64,000 nucleotides of DNA from Mangifera indica. Lineage: Eukaryota > Streptophyta > Magnoliopsida > Sapindales > Anacardiaceae. A program made the position numbers and the translations under genes. This document shows, in pieces, positions 1 through 10,508 of the stretch (within the stretch, counting starts at the first letter, position 1; each line of letters opens with the position of its first letter). The DNA lies in contig NC_058150.1 in assembly GCF_011075055.1 (NCBI RefSeq), positions 1,736,001-1,800,000 of the forward strand. The letters are read 5' to 3'. The notes below the pieces were generated by a model. That model searched no databases and was not told where the DNA came from. It saw only the letters and a program-made list of their open reading frames with translations.

Positions 1-275
1 ATGCCGCCAATCACGGCGTACTTAGCACTGCGAGCACCAGGCGACCGACAAAGCTACCAGTTTTGTCCCTGTGGATGATTTTTACGCTATACCAGCCTTG
101 CATGCTGAGGGCGGTTGCGACGTCTTCATCCCCGCACGTGCCGCCCTCTGCTTGGAAAAGGGTGGCTGCGATGCTGCTAGCCGAACATGCGGTGGGCAGC
201 TGCGACATTGCCACCCCCACGTGCAGCGAGCGATCGTAAGCTGTAACACTGCCAGTTCTGCAAGTAGTTCTGAAT
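1..275 (+). other. GC-rich conserved block, copy 0 (5' cut by window edge)
   Basis: This is the first of four copies of a GC-rich block; the others start at 1805, 9478 and 29830. The window opens at about codon 7 of the reading MEGKAIDAANH seen in the other copies. A second reading frame gives a conserved cysteine- and histidine-rich stretch (DDFYAIPALHAEGGCDVF, later GQLRHCHPH). The two frames are not continuous here, so as it stands the block cannot encode the combined protein. I do not recognise the family. It lies ahead of a membrane-protein pseudogene, as the other copies lie ahead of related genes. Confidence 0.45.
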
Positions 276-489
276 CTGCTTTTTTTTTCGTTTAATGATG
301 AGTTGATGAATTACTTTTATGGAAATGTGACTGGAAATTTTATATATTAACTGCTTGTTTCAGGTTTGGTCTTTGCTTTATTTTTTAGTTTCAACTTTCA
401 AAATGAGCACAAGCATTGCAAGTTCAAAGGAAACATAAGTTCTTAAATCTGAGCATATATTCTAGCTCGAATCCGCCACAAATTTTAGT

Positions 490-1003
490 TCAGTAGTAAC
501 GATTACAAATTACACAAACCATGATGGTGATGAAGGAAATGGCATAGAGAGCCCATGTGATGCATTTGAGCCAAAGAGGGAATGGAATTGTGATGGCAAC
601 AAATATCGCTGTCACCGCAAACAGAACACCAACTCGCTCGAGCAGCTGAGCAATTATAGGAAAATTTCTGCTCATGAATTTGCTAACCAAACAAGACTGA
701 AGGATAATATGATTGCAAGAGAAAGAAAATGAAACATGGGAGAAAACTGGGACTGAGTTTGCAAGGATTGGACAGCTATTTCAACCGCTGAGGGCAGGCA
801 GAAACCTATCATTAACATCGCCCAGTCTAAGTTATACTGATCAGCAGGAGCAGGAGCAGCCGGTTCACGGTGGTTCTGATCACCTACTCCTACTTCAACA
901 AGAGTGGCAGGAGGCGGTGGTGGTGGTGGGCGAGCTCTCGGCAGAAGTAGGAAGATTTGGTTGACTAATGAGAGATTGAAGACCTTAAATCGATATAAAA
1001 TAT
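490..1003 (-). pseudogene. Membrane-protein family copy 1, start lost and frameshifted
   Basis: This is a copy of the small multi-pass membrane protein family encoded intact at 2843-3373. Read on minus, the N-terminal part (short hydrophobic start, proline run, then DWAMLMIGFCLPSAVEIA) is recognisable, but the start codon position reads ACA instead of ATG. A one-base deletion near 690 within the second hydrophobic segment shifts the frame. Downstream of it the C-terminal half (ERVGVLFAVTAIFVAITIP and WALYAISF) is open to the normal end. Two independent lesions make a functional product unlikely. The family has no function that I know. Confidence 0.8.
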
Positions 1004-1571
1004 TTGTTATTAATAAGATTCAAGTGTTTATATCTATATCTTTTACACGAATAACAAAGTCTTTTATATAAAAAAAAAAAAATAAGTTGGTGTAAAAATA
1101 AAAACTTACTTTGAAATTTAAGAGGCAGAGAGAGTCCGACCTTGAAAAAGAGGATCTTAATATGCTACATGTGTGCCACACACCTTATTACGCAATATTG
1201 ACATGTTTTCTGTAATTTAGTGTTTGCTTTTTTGACTATTTTTTCCCCTCACGCTTCGCCCTTCCGCCTAACCTTTTTTGTTCCTCGTGCTTTGCCATAT
1301 TTGTCCTCTTCAATAGAGTCAATACCATGATAATTTGGATACATTAATAATAGATATATTTTTATATAATTAAATAATTTTAAATTAAAAATAAAATAAT
1401 ATATAATCATATACTATTATTTATATAATTATATAAAAAAAATCACACTAATAACATTTTAAAAAAAATTAAATAAAAAAATTTAGTTTGAGAAAAATTT
1501 TATACACCATCTATGTACAAATAATAATATATTATTGTCTTTTTCATCTCTTTTTTTTTCTGTTAATAAAA
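1004..1571. other. Promoter remnant and AT-rich spacer
   Basis: The first 150 bases are the promoter side of the pseudogene at 490-1003 and match the unit later amplified in the tandem arrays, including the tail near 1115-1130 shared with the repeat monomers. The rest is very AT-rich with palindromic MITE-like sequence around 1340-1450. No coding potential seen. Confidence 0.5.
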
Positions 1572-1700
1572 TTATTTATACATATTTTTTATATATAATT
1601 TAAATATATAAATTATATATTATTATATAATTAAATAATTTTAAATTAAAAATAAAATAATATTTAATTATATAATAATATATTTTACATTAAAAAAAAT
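1560..1700. mobile_element. AT-rich palindromic MITE
   Basis: An almost pure A+T palindromic stretch centred on the core ATAATTTTAAATTAAA. A related copy occupies the matching place in unit C (29570-29715) and the matching place in unit B (near 9380) lacks it, which supports insertion. Exact ends and target duplication are not resolved. Confidence 0.45.
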
Positions 1701-1804
1701 TATATAGAATAATATTGTCGTTGTCCACATCTTCTGCTTTTTTTTTGTTTCACACAAGATCTTTGATCTTCAGAAGCAGTACGGTGTCCTTTCTAGCCGC
1801 CACA

Positions 1805-2093
1805 ATGGAAGGCAAAGCTATTGATGCCGCCAATCACGGCGTACTTAGCACTGCGACCACCAGGCGACCGACAAAGCTACCAGTTTTGTCCCTGTCCTGT
1901 GGATGATTTTTACGCTATACCAGCCTTGCATGCTGAGGGCGGATGCGACGTTTTCAGCCCCGCACGTGCCATCCTCTGCGTGGAAAAGGGTGGCTTTGAT
2001 GCTGCTAGCTCCGCATGCAGCGGGCAGCTGCGACATTGCCACCCCCACCTGCAGCGAGCGATCGTGACCTGTAACACTGCCAGTTCTGCACAA
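1805..2093 (+). other. GC-rich conserved block, unit A
   Basis: Starts with ATG in a good plant context (CCACAATGGAA) and reads MEGKAIDAANHGVLSTA before a stop at the GGATGA stretch. An overlapping frame from 1821 carries the conserved stretch VDDFYAIPALHAEGGCDVF and continues to about 2117. Copies in units 0, B and C preserve the same two segments in different frames, so either the ancestral protein has been broken in all of them, or an intron or non-coding role is involved. An upstream element around 1759-1780 (GATCTTCAGAAGCAGTA) is conserved too. Family unknown. Confidence 0.45.
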
Positions 2094-2790
2094 TGGCGGA
2101 CCAGGAATGATATTTAAGAGGATCGATATTACAATAACATAAATATATTTTAAATTAAAATAAATACAAATATTTATATTAATATATATAGTGTGACTTA
2201 TAAATATTATCATAAATATTTATTTTAGAAGAAGGTTGATAATGTTATGGAGAAAGGAGTAAACAAGTAAGAAACACAAATGACTCTTTTTCATATAATC
2301 TATATCTATTACTTGTTTATAGCATTATATTTGAACGAAGCTAAACTCAAACTCAAATTGATTTGAAAGAAGTTAAACTTGAGCTCGAGCTCACCAAACT
2401 CCTATTAAAGTTGTTCAAATTTAGCTCACTTGAAAGAAAAAAAGCTCGAATTGAACTAAGTCAAACTTTGAATTTAATTTGACACTATAAGAAGCAAAAA
2501 ATGACTAAAATTACATATTGTTTTAATTTATTCTTATCAATTTTTCCAGGCTTATGAGTTTAGTGAGTTAAACACCCCTTAAACTTGAGCTCGAATTTAA
2601 ACCAAAAAAATTTTAATTTTCAAACTTGAATTTGAGCTCGAATTTATTTGAATTGAACTTATTTTGAACTTATTTGAATCAAACTCGTTTTCGAATTTAA
2701 ACAAAGTCAACTCAAATCCAACTATACTTGTTTACTTATTCAAAAATAGAAATTACACTTGATAGTACAATATCCCATGTAGATAATATA
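2094..2790. mobile_element. AT-rich insertion between the GC-rich block and the membrane gene
   Basis: Units B and C and copy 0 have a shorter spacer here with a shared sequence (for example GTGACTGGAAATTTTA). Unit A has about 700 bp of unrelated DNA instead, rich in repeats of AGCTCGAGCTC and related TCAAACTC motifs, which are common in plant non-autonomous DNA transposons. Homology resumes at the ATTTGAGCATATATTCTAGC stretch. Terminal repeats and target duplication not established. Confidence 0.4.
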
Positions 2791-2842
2791 AGTTCTTAAA
2801 TTTGAGCATATATTCTAGCTCGAATCCGCCACAAATTTTAGT

Positions 2843-3373
2843 TCAGTAGTAACGATTACAAATTACACAAACCATGATGGCGATGAAGGAAATGGCATAG
2901 AGAGCCCATGTGATGCATTTGAGCCAAAGAGGGAATGGAATTGTGATGGCAACAAAAATCGCTGTCACCGCAAACAGAACACCAACTCGCTCGAGCAGCT
3001 GAGCAATTATAGGAAAATTTCTTCTCATGAATTTGCTAACGAAAAGAAGACTGAAGGAAAATATGATTGCAAGAGAAAGAAAATGAAACATGGGAGATAA
3101 CTGGGACTGAGTTTGCAAGGATTGGACAGCTATTTCAACGGCTGAGGGCAGGCAGAAACCTATCATTAACATCGCCCAGTCGAAGTTATACTGATCAGCA
3201 GGAGCAGGAGCAGCTGGTTCACGGTGGTTCTGATCACCTACTCCTACTTCAACAAGAGTGGCAGGAGGCGGTGGTGGTGGTGGTGGTGGAGGTGGGCGAG
3301 CTCTCGGCAAGAGTAGAAAGATTTGATTGACTAGTGAGAGAATGAAGACCTTGAACCGATATAAAATGTTCAT
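2843..3373 (-). CDS. Small multi-pass membrane protein with polyproline segment (intact)
   Basis: Encodes 176 residues in one exon. Residues 1-22 are hydrophobic with a basic patch (ILYRFKVF), followed by eleven consecutive prolines at 27-37 and a hydrophilic linker to about 63. Four hydrophobic segments then follow at roughly 66-86, 96-114, 126-149 and 152-171, suggesting four membrane spans. The stretch DWAMLMIGFCLPSAVEIA and the segment ERVGVLFAVTAIFVAITIP are conserved in every family member in this window. The start is supported by alignment with the paralogs and by a TATA box about 55 bases upstream. I know no biochemical function; a plant-specific membrane protein family is the safe call. 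Its own 5' end is what has been amplified in the array that follows at 3459-5037. Confidence 0.8.
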   Translation of the reverse strand: MNILYRFKVFILSLVNQIFLLLPRARPPPPPPPPPPPATLVEVGVGDQNHREPAAPAPADQYNFDWAMLMIGFCLPSAVEIAVQSLQTQSQLSPMFHFLSLAIIFSFSLLFVSKFMRRNFPIIAQLLERVGVLFAVTAIFVAITIPFPLWLKCITWALYAISFIAIMVCVICNRYY

Positions 3374-3425
3374 TACTAATGAGACTCAAATGATTATGCT
3401 GTGTCTTTTGCATGGATAACAAAGT

Positions 3426-3433
3426 CTTTTATA
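3426..3433 (-). promoter_or_regulatory. TATA box of the membrane protein gene
   Basis: TATAAAAG on minus, about 53-60 bases upstream of the ATG at 3373. The same box recurs in every promoter-derived repeat unit. Confidence 0.6.
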
Positions 3434-3458
3434 AAAGAAAAAAATATATCGGTGTAAA

Positions 3459-5037
3459 CAAAGTCTTTTAAAAGTTTGGACTCTCTCTGCCTCTTAAATT
3501 TCAAAGTAAGTTCCTACTGCTACTTTAACAAGAGTGACAGGAGGTGGTGGGCGGCGAGCTCTTGGCAGGAGTAGGAAGATTTGATTGACTAGTGAGAGAA
3601 TAAAGACTTTGAACCGATATAAAATGTTCATTACTAATGGGACTCAAATGAGTATATCTGTATCTTTTGCATGGATAACAAAGTCTTTTATAGAAGAAAA
3701 AATATATATTAGTGTAAACAAAGTCTTTTGAAAGTTCGGACTCTCTCTACCTCTTAAATTTCAAAATAAGTTCCTACTCCTACTTCAACAAGAGTAACAG
3801 GAGGTGGTGGTGGTGGTGGTGGGCGAGCTCTCGGCAAGAGTAGAAAGATTTGATTGACTAGTGAGAGAATGAAGACCTTGAACCGATATAAAATGTTCAT
3901 TACTAATGAGACTCAAATGATTATGTCTGTGTCTTTTGCATGGATAACAAAGTCTTTTATAAAAGAAAAAAATATATCGGTGTAAACAAAGTCTTTTAAA
4001 AGTTCGGACTCTCTCTGCCTCTTAAATTTCAAAGTAAGTTCCTACTGCTACTTCAACAAGAGTGGCAGGAGGTGGTGGTGGGCGAGCTCTTGGCAGAAGT
4101 AGGAAGATTTGATTGACTAGTGAGAGAATGAAGACCTTGAACCGATATAAAATGTCCATTACTAATGGGACTCAAATGATTATATCTATATCTTTTGCAT
4201 GGATAACAAAGTCTTTTATAGAAGAAAAAAATATATCGGTGTAAACAAAGTCTTTTGAAAGTTCGGACTCTCTCTACCTCTTAAATTTCAAAATAAGTTC
4301 CTACTCCTACTTCAACAAGAGTGACAGGAGGTGGTGGTGGTGGTGGTGGGCGAGCTCTCGGCAAAAGTAGAAAGATTTGATTGACTAGTGAGAGAATGAA
4401 GACCTTGAACCGATATAAAATGTTCATTACGAATGAGACTCAAATTATTATGTCTGTGTCTTTTGCATGGATAACAAAGTCTTTTATAAAAGAAAAAAAT
4501 ATATCGGTGTAAACAAAATCTTTTAAAAGTTCGGACTCTCTCTGCCTCTTAAATTTCAAAGTAAGTTCCTACTGCTACTTCAACAAGAGTGGCAGGAGGT
4601 GGTGGTGGGCGAGCTCTTGGCAGGAGTAGGAAGATTTGATTGACTAGTGAGAGAATGAAGACCTTGAACCGATATAAAATGCCCATTACTAATGGGACTC
4701 AAATGATTATATCTGTATCTTTTGCATGGATAACAAAGTCTTTTATAGAAGAAAAAAATATATCGGTGTAAACAAAGTCTTTTGAAAGTTCGGACTCTCT
4801 CTACCTCTTAAATTTCAAAATAAGTTTCTACTCCTACTTCAACAAGAGTGACAGGAGGTGGTGGTGGTGGTGGGCGAGCTCTCGGCAGGAGTAGGAAGAT
4901 TTGATTGACTAGTAAGAGAATGAAGCCCTTGAACCGATATAAAATGTCCATTATTAATGGGACTCAAATGATTATGTCTGTGTCTTTTGTATGGATAACA
5001 AAGTTTTTTATAGAAGAAAAAAATATATTGGTGTAAA
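3459..5037 (-). repeat. Tandem array of promoter plus 5' coding region (unit A; 527-bp dimers)
   Basis: Six extra tandem monomers start at 3511, 3771, 4039, 4298, 4566 and 4825, each beginning with TTCCTACT or a one-base variant. Spacing alternates 260, 268, 259, 268, 259, so the true period is a 527-528-bp dimer. Each monomer holds, on minus, the TATA region, the start codon, the first codons and the proline-coding run shown as GGT repeats on plus. Monomer types also alternate in a GTGGCAGG versus GTGACAGG variant and in GGT number. About 48 bases of promoter DNA are present in inverted orientation at each junction; the normal orientation returns only after 5037. Confidence 0.9.
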
Positions 5038-7620
5038 TATAGGAACTAACTTTGAAATTTAAGAGGCAAAGTGAGTCCGAACTTTCAAAAAGAGAATCTT
5101 AATATATACATCTACATTACGCAATCTTATTACGCAAAATTGTCTTGCTTTTTTGACTTTTTTTTCCCCTTACTGTTTTGCTCTTTGCTTAACTCTTCTT
5201 CCTCACGCTTTTCTTTCCTCGTGCTTTGCCACATTTTTTCTCTTCAATACAGTCAATATCACGATAATTTGGATATATTAATAATGGATATATTTTTATA
5301 TAATTAAATAATTTTAAATTAAAAATAAAATACTATATAATCACATACTAATATCTATATAATTATATAAAAAAAATCATACTAATAACATTTCTTTTGA
5401 AAAAAACCAGATGAAAAAATTTAATTTGAGAAAAATTTTATACACAATTCATACATATAATTTTATATACAAATAATAATATATTATTATATAATTAGAT
5501 AATTTTAAATTATAAATAAATATCTAATTATATAATAATATATTATTATTTATGTATAAAATTATATACATAATTTTAATGATTTAGTTTAGGAGAATAT
5601 GAATTGGTTTAACTTTAATGGTGAAGAGAGAAAGTCAGCACAGTGAAATTACTTTATTGAACAATTACTTTTAATGTACCTAAGAATTTTCATCACTCCT
5701 AACCAACTAATAATAATAACTCGTTTGGCATATTTTATTGTAACTACAACCTTTACCTCATGGGATGAGAAGACATTATTGATTTCATGTATAAAAAAAA
5801 AAAGTGGGTTTAAATATAAAAAATGTGAGAAGACATTATTTTTCTTTTAAAGTATCTATTTGTTGGTAAGAAGAAAATAAGATAATATTTAAATATTATT
5901 TTTTTTCGAATGATTTATTTTTAGGATAGCTTGGAGTTTTCATTGACTTAAGAACTCAATCTCTTAAATAATTCTTTAGCAATGTTATGTGAACATAATT
6001 TAGTACACAAATGATATATTATATTTATCTTTAATTCAAAATTAATTAATTATATAATGATATATCATCAATATAAACTCACGAGTGTATACATATAGTT
6101 TTATTTATTCTTTAAAAGATTTGTGGTTGTTATTCTTAGGGAATACAAAGGTGTTCCTAAGAAAATCTTAGGAGTAGTCTACAAAACGTTATGGAGAAAG
6201 TTTCCGGTATTAGAGTAAGTCTACATTAATATAATGTTTAAATCATACATTAGTTTTTTCCTTGTTAGGACTACAATTTTTTTGTTAAGTGTTAAAATAA
6301 GAAATAAAGTTTATGAATTTGTATCGCGTAACATTGTTCCATGATAATAACTTAAGCAATGTTATATGTATATATTTTTGATACATAATTTATATACACA
6401 AATAATATGTTATTATGTTATGGGATATTACTTTATTTTTAATTTAAAATCATCTAATCATATGATGACATATTTGTATGTACCTAAATTATATACAAAA
6501 AAAATATGAGCGTGTAGTTTTATTGTAATAATTAACTTATCCATATGTAAAATCTAAAAGTATTATTTAATTTTTAAACTTTATTTATAGCATTTATCTG
6601 ACTTTGGAATTTATTGTTTTGCTAATAAAAGAAATGATAGTTATATATTAATGTTAGCTATTAATAGATTCTGTATAAAATCTAGAACTTTCAACATTGT
6701 TTGAAGTTGTTTATACCAATTTAAATTCCTATTTTATAGTGTATTAAAATAAACTCATTATATAGAAAATTCTTAAGGAATTACAAATAAACTCATCATC
6801 TTGTTGTTCTTAAAAATAAAATTGAACTTGAAATTATGATTTAGCCATGCATGTAATGTAACTTATTGAATCATGAAATTTTGCAATTGGGAGTTTCACG
6901 AATTATATCTAAATTTTTTATTTTTATTTTTATTTTTAACTTTATATTTTGGTACGCTGGATTAGACTTAGTAAGGAACATATATATTCAAAACATTCTA
7001 AGAAAGCTCTCGATGATAGAAATAAAAAATGAAGAAAAATTTTAAATAATGAATACATGGCAAAAGTTAACATCAGATTTATTCTTTTTTTGGCTTATGG
7101 GAATAGTAATATAATTTGAAGTAAATGTAGGGTTGAAACTTTTGGTTTTGTTTTTATTTTATCTTTTAGTTTGATGCAAATTACGCTTGAATTATGCACT
7201 CACAATATGTTGTCCATAAAGATATCATCGATCTTTGAATTATGATAAATTTAGCATCTAAATTATGTTTTTTATTTTTAACTTTATGCTCTGGTATGCT
7301 GCATTATACTTGGATAGGAACAAATTTTCCACCAAAAGCTATGGAAAAAATAAAGAATAGCAAAGAAGTCAGATTTATTATGATTGAAGTTATGAATTTG
7401 ACGACACTAGAATGCTCTAGCACTATAATATTCTACTTACTTTCTTCTTTTGGCTTATGGGGATTGTTCTATTATTTTAATTAAATGTAGTAGAATACAT
7501 ATGCTAAATTTTCTCGCCATTGATTTCACATGAAAAGTGAGCAATCAAAGATGACTAACCAAGCCATCTTACGAAGATAAACTATGAGAGCCAATTATTG
7601 GACTATAACTTCAATGTTAT
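5038..7620. other. AT-rich intergenic spacer, unit A
   Basis: No convincing gene. It is a diverged copy of 18916-22401 in unit B, and 7130-7620 also matches 33440-33950 in unit C. It contains MITE-like palindromes (5441-5578, and weaker ones near 5980-6110 and 6350-6510). The intact site TAAAAGAAA at 6626-6634 is the unoccupied counterpart of the foldback insertion at 21182-21735. An 80-codon open frame at 7242-7484 is not preserved in the unit C copy. Confidence 0.6.
5441..5578. mobile_element. Palindromic AT-rich MITE
   Basis: Two arms of about 65 bases (TACAAATAATAATATATTA and its complement) flank a short centre. Same family as 19822-19966 and 28871-29025. Confidence 0.55.
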
Positions 7621-8033
7621 CTACTTGAAGTTCTTGCCCTCGAAAGTTTGGCCAAACTGCCAGTTTTTGGGCGTAACACGCCAAGAAGTTGAGTATCTAC
7701 CATCACTTGTTTTAACTCTGAAGGTCAGTGACTCTCCAATCAGCCTTGCATCGGTCTCCCACTTCTGACCCCGATTTCTTCTCATTTCTGTCCATTTCAA
7801 CTTGTTTTCGCACTTCACTAGCACACTAATAACCTCTCCTGCTCTTCCCACATTCCATACTGAGACCAGATTGAAGTAGGTGTTCCCAGTAATTGAAAAT
7901 CGAATGGCTCCTTTCTTTTGGCATGGAACTCTGCAACAGTATTCAAACAAGTCAGAAAACTTCATTTAAAGGGAAGACTGATTATGTCAAATTGTTCATT
8001 TAGTGGAAGAAAGAGACCTTCGATATTCAACTG
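7621..8033 (-). pseudogene. Alpha-expansin fragment (exon 3 and 16 bases of exon 2)
   Basis: Bases 7621-7930 match the whole third exon of the expansin at 22402-23349 and remain open, including WNVG, the tryptophan-rich NWQFGQTF and the final FEGKNFK. Intron 2 and the last 16 bases of exon 2 (8018-8033, encoding VEYRR) follow, then homology stops abruptly at SPPA intron sequence. Exon 1, the signal peptide and nearly all of the catalytic-like first domain are missing, so this is a truncated remnant. Substitutions such as CCRVPC for the expected YCRVPC also mark it. Confidence 0.85.
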
Positions 8034-8435
8034 CGTATTATGACCTGATACTGAGATATTGGTTCCCATATGTCTATAAACCAAAGCAAGTAAAGGAAAT
8101 TAAAACGAAAAAAAGGTCTAGTTTTTCTGTATGTGGGTTGTGCATTGTTTTGTGATCATCCTGGATGGCAGGTTTAGCAAACAAAGCCAATCTTTGCGCC
8201 CTTGTCTTCGAAAAATCCCGTGGATGTACATCAGTATAAAATCTGAGCCTGGCAGTTCAGGGGGCTTTTTAACTAAAAGCAACTGGGTATTATGACCTGA
8301 TACTCTAGTGCAGCTTGAATGTTAGGCCGATTTTTCTTCGACTAATATAATCAATTTGTTATGCTGTAAGATGCAAAATGGATTTCTCCGCATTAGGGAA
8401 CCCAATATAATATGTGTACTTTGCTTCGACACTAG
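8034..8435 (+). other. Deletion junction and SPPA intron remnant
   Basis: Intron sequence matching 27120-27556 of unit B. The 17-base stretch TATTATGACCTGATACT occurs both at the junction with expansin (from 8036) and again near 8288, which looks like filler DNA copied during end joining. Confidence 0.55.
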
Positions 8436-8738
8436 GTTACTCTCGTCGAGATGACAAAGCCATCTCCTTCGCTACCGAAGATCTTAAGCGGTCTGGGGAA
8501 TTCCATAGCTGGAGTGGACAGAACATTGAAGGAACTGCTACAGGACTTGACATTTTCAGAAGGAGTTCAAGCCCGAATGGACGGGATATTGTTCCAGAGA
8601 ATGGAAGGCCTTTCTTATGGTAATCCCATTGTGACTCTAATCAAAGACTATCTCAGTTCCCTCTGGCCTTTATTGGCTAATCGCTGCCTTGATAATTTTG
8701 TAATTGGAAAAACTTGTCTGAGTTGGTTAAATTTATAA
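8436..8738 (+). pseudogene. SPPA: C-terminal exon of chloroplast SPPA (protease IV)
   Basis: Follows an AG acceptor at 8434-8435 and reads VTLVEMTKPSPSLPKILSGL, then GVDRTLKELLQDLTFSEGVQ, ARMDGILFQRM and LIKDYLSSL. This matches the C-terminal end of plant SPPA1, a light-induced thylakoid serine protease of the SppA family. The exon is open, but every upstream exon, including those that would carry the lysine and serine active-site residues, is absent. It is therefore an isolated exon fragment. A related, more damaged copy with three exons lies at 25947-28300. Confidence 0.85.
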
Positions 8739-9477
8739 ATCTTGAGACATAATGATTAGATTTATAATTATTGTATTAAATAATTTAAAATTTTATAAAT
8801 ATGATAAATACTCATCTAAATCTTCTCTCATAAAGTTTTAAGGAATTCCTAGGTGCTGTATCTGTTGGAATTTGCATATTGTGGTTCGGAGGAGTACTGG
8901 GACTGTAAAAGCGTGTGAATATAACTAGAATGCGCATTCTCCAATATCTTGGTCAACACAAAATCTTCTTGGTCAACAGTACTAGTCAGCTGGAAGCCAT
9001 TTAAATAGTGTCTCAATGATATTTGCCTGTTGAAAGTTATAAAGAAGATAAATTAACCGATAAACTTGATTGGTATTTACCCGAATCAATTTTGCCGCTC
9101 ATTACGTATGCTAACTTGTGCTCCACGGCACTAAAATAACATTGAATAGAATTATATAAAATTGAATAAATTTCGACGTGTAGCATTCATCATTACTCAA
9201 TAAAGTATGGCAGTGACTGTGCGTGGTACTCTTGTAGATCTTTAAAATATAGTACAAAATGTTTCTTTGAGCAATAATACAAAAGTATTTCTAGGCCGAA
9301 AGATAGTCAAGTCTTTAAATGATTTAAAATTTTGAGAAGGATAAAATTTTAAAACAAAATCTGTTGTCTTTTTCTTCTCTTTTTATCCTACCGGTTTCCT
9401 TTTCCTTTTTAATACTCACAACATCTTATATCTTCAGAAGCAGTACCGCATCCTTTCCTTCTCTTTTAGCCGCCACA
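8739..9477. other. Spacer at the unit A/B boundary
   Basis: No gene seen. Parts match 28575-28870 and 29040-29540 at the end of unit B (for example CTTGGTCAACA repeats and AAAGATAGTCAAGTC), marking the duplication boundary. The segment from 9420 is the conserved leader of the next GC-rich block. Confidence 0.55.
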
Positions 9478-9755
9478 ATGGAAGGCAAAGCTATTGATGC
9501 TGCAAATCACGACGCACTTAGCACTGCGAGATCCAGGCTACCGAAAAGCTACCAGTTTTGTCGCTGTGGACGGTTTTTACGCTATACCAGCCTTGCATGC
9601 TGAGGGCGGTTGCGACGTCTTCAGCCCCTCAGGTGCCGTCCTCTGCTTGGAAAGGGTGGCTGCGATGCCGCTAGCCGCACATGCGGTGGCAGCTGCTACA
9701 TTGCCACCCCCATGTGCAGCGGGCAATCGTAACCTGTAACACTGCCAGTTCTGCA
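9478..9755 (+). other. GC-rich conserved block, unit B
   Basis: ATG in the same context as units A and C, reading MEGKAIDAANHDALSTARS and on to a different C-terminus. A second frame from 9494 gives KATSFVAVDGFYAIPALHA and CDVFSPSGAVLCLER. Indels break the frame at different points from the other copies. Function unknown. Confidence 0.45.
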
Positions 9756-9984
9756 CGTAGTTCTGAATTAACTTTTTTTTTTGGTTTATTGATGAGTAGA
9801 TTAATTACTTTCATGGAAATGTGACTGGAAATTTTATATATTAACTGCTTGTTTCAGGTTTGATCTTTGCTTTTATTTTTCAGTTTCAACTTTCAAAATG
9901 AGCACAAGCATTGCAAGTTCAAGGGAAACATAAGTTTTTAAATTTGAGCATATATTCTAGCTCGAATCCGCCACAAATTTTAGT

Positions 9985-10508
9985 TCAGTAGTAACGATTA
10001 CAAATTACACAAACCATGATGGTGATGAAGGAAATGGCATAGAGAGCCCATGTGATGCATTTGAGCCAAAGAGGGAATGGAACTGTGATGCCAACAAAAA
10101 TCGCTGTCACCGCAAACAGAACACCAACTCGCTTGAGCACCTCAGCAATTATAGGAAATTTTCTGCTCATGAATTTGCTAACGAAAGAAGACTGAAGGAT
10201 AATATGATTGCAAGAGAAAGAAAATGAAACATGGGAGAAAACTGGGACTGAGTTTGCAAGGATTGGACAGCTATTTCAACCGCTGAGGGCAGGCAGAAAC
10301 CTATCATTAACATCGCCCAGTCTAAGTTATACTGATCAGCAGCAGGAGCAGGAGCAGCCGGTTCACGGTGGTTCTGAGCACCTACTCCTACTTCAACAAG
10401 AGTGGCAGGAGGTGGTGGTGGTGGTGGTGGGCGAGCTCTCGGCAGGAGTAAGAAGATTTGATTGACTAGTGAAAGAATGAAGAGCTTGAACCGATATAAA
10501 ATGCTCAT
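9985..10508 (-). pseudogene. Membrane-protein family copy in unit B, frameshifted
   Basis: The N-terminal half is intact from ATG at 10508 (MSILYRFKLFILSLVNQIF, eight prolines, DWAMLMIGFCLP) but a one-base deletion at about 10180 in the second hydrophobic segment ends the frame early after SLANS, giving 113 residues. The remaining C-terminal half is open in another frame (9985-10170). The deletion lies at nearly the same place as the lesion in the copy at 490-1003. This gene's promoter is the source, or the nearest relative, of the large array that starts at once upstream. Confidence 0.8.

Noticed and set aside
713..964. Plus-strand frames opposite each membrane-protein copy (also 3067-3330, 10208-10465, 31095-31283)
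   Set aside because: Antisense shadows; the minus strand shows conserved membrane segments and the true gene.
1821..2117. Calling the GC-rich block an intact protein-coding gene
   Set aside because: The two conserved segments are in different frames in all complete copies.
7242..7484. 80-codon hydrophobic open frame
   Set aside because: The homologous region in unit C (33560-33830) does not keep the frame.
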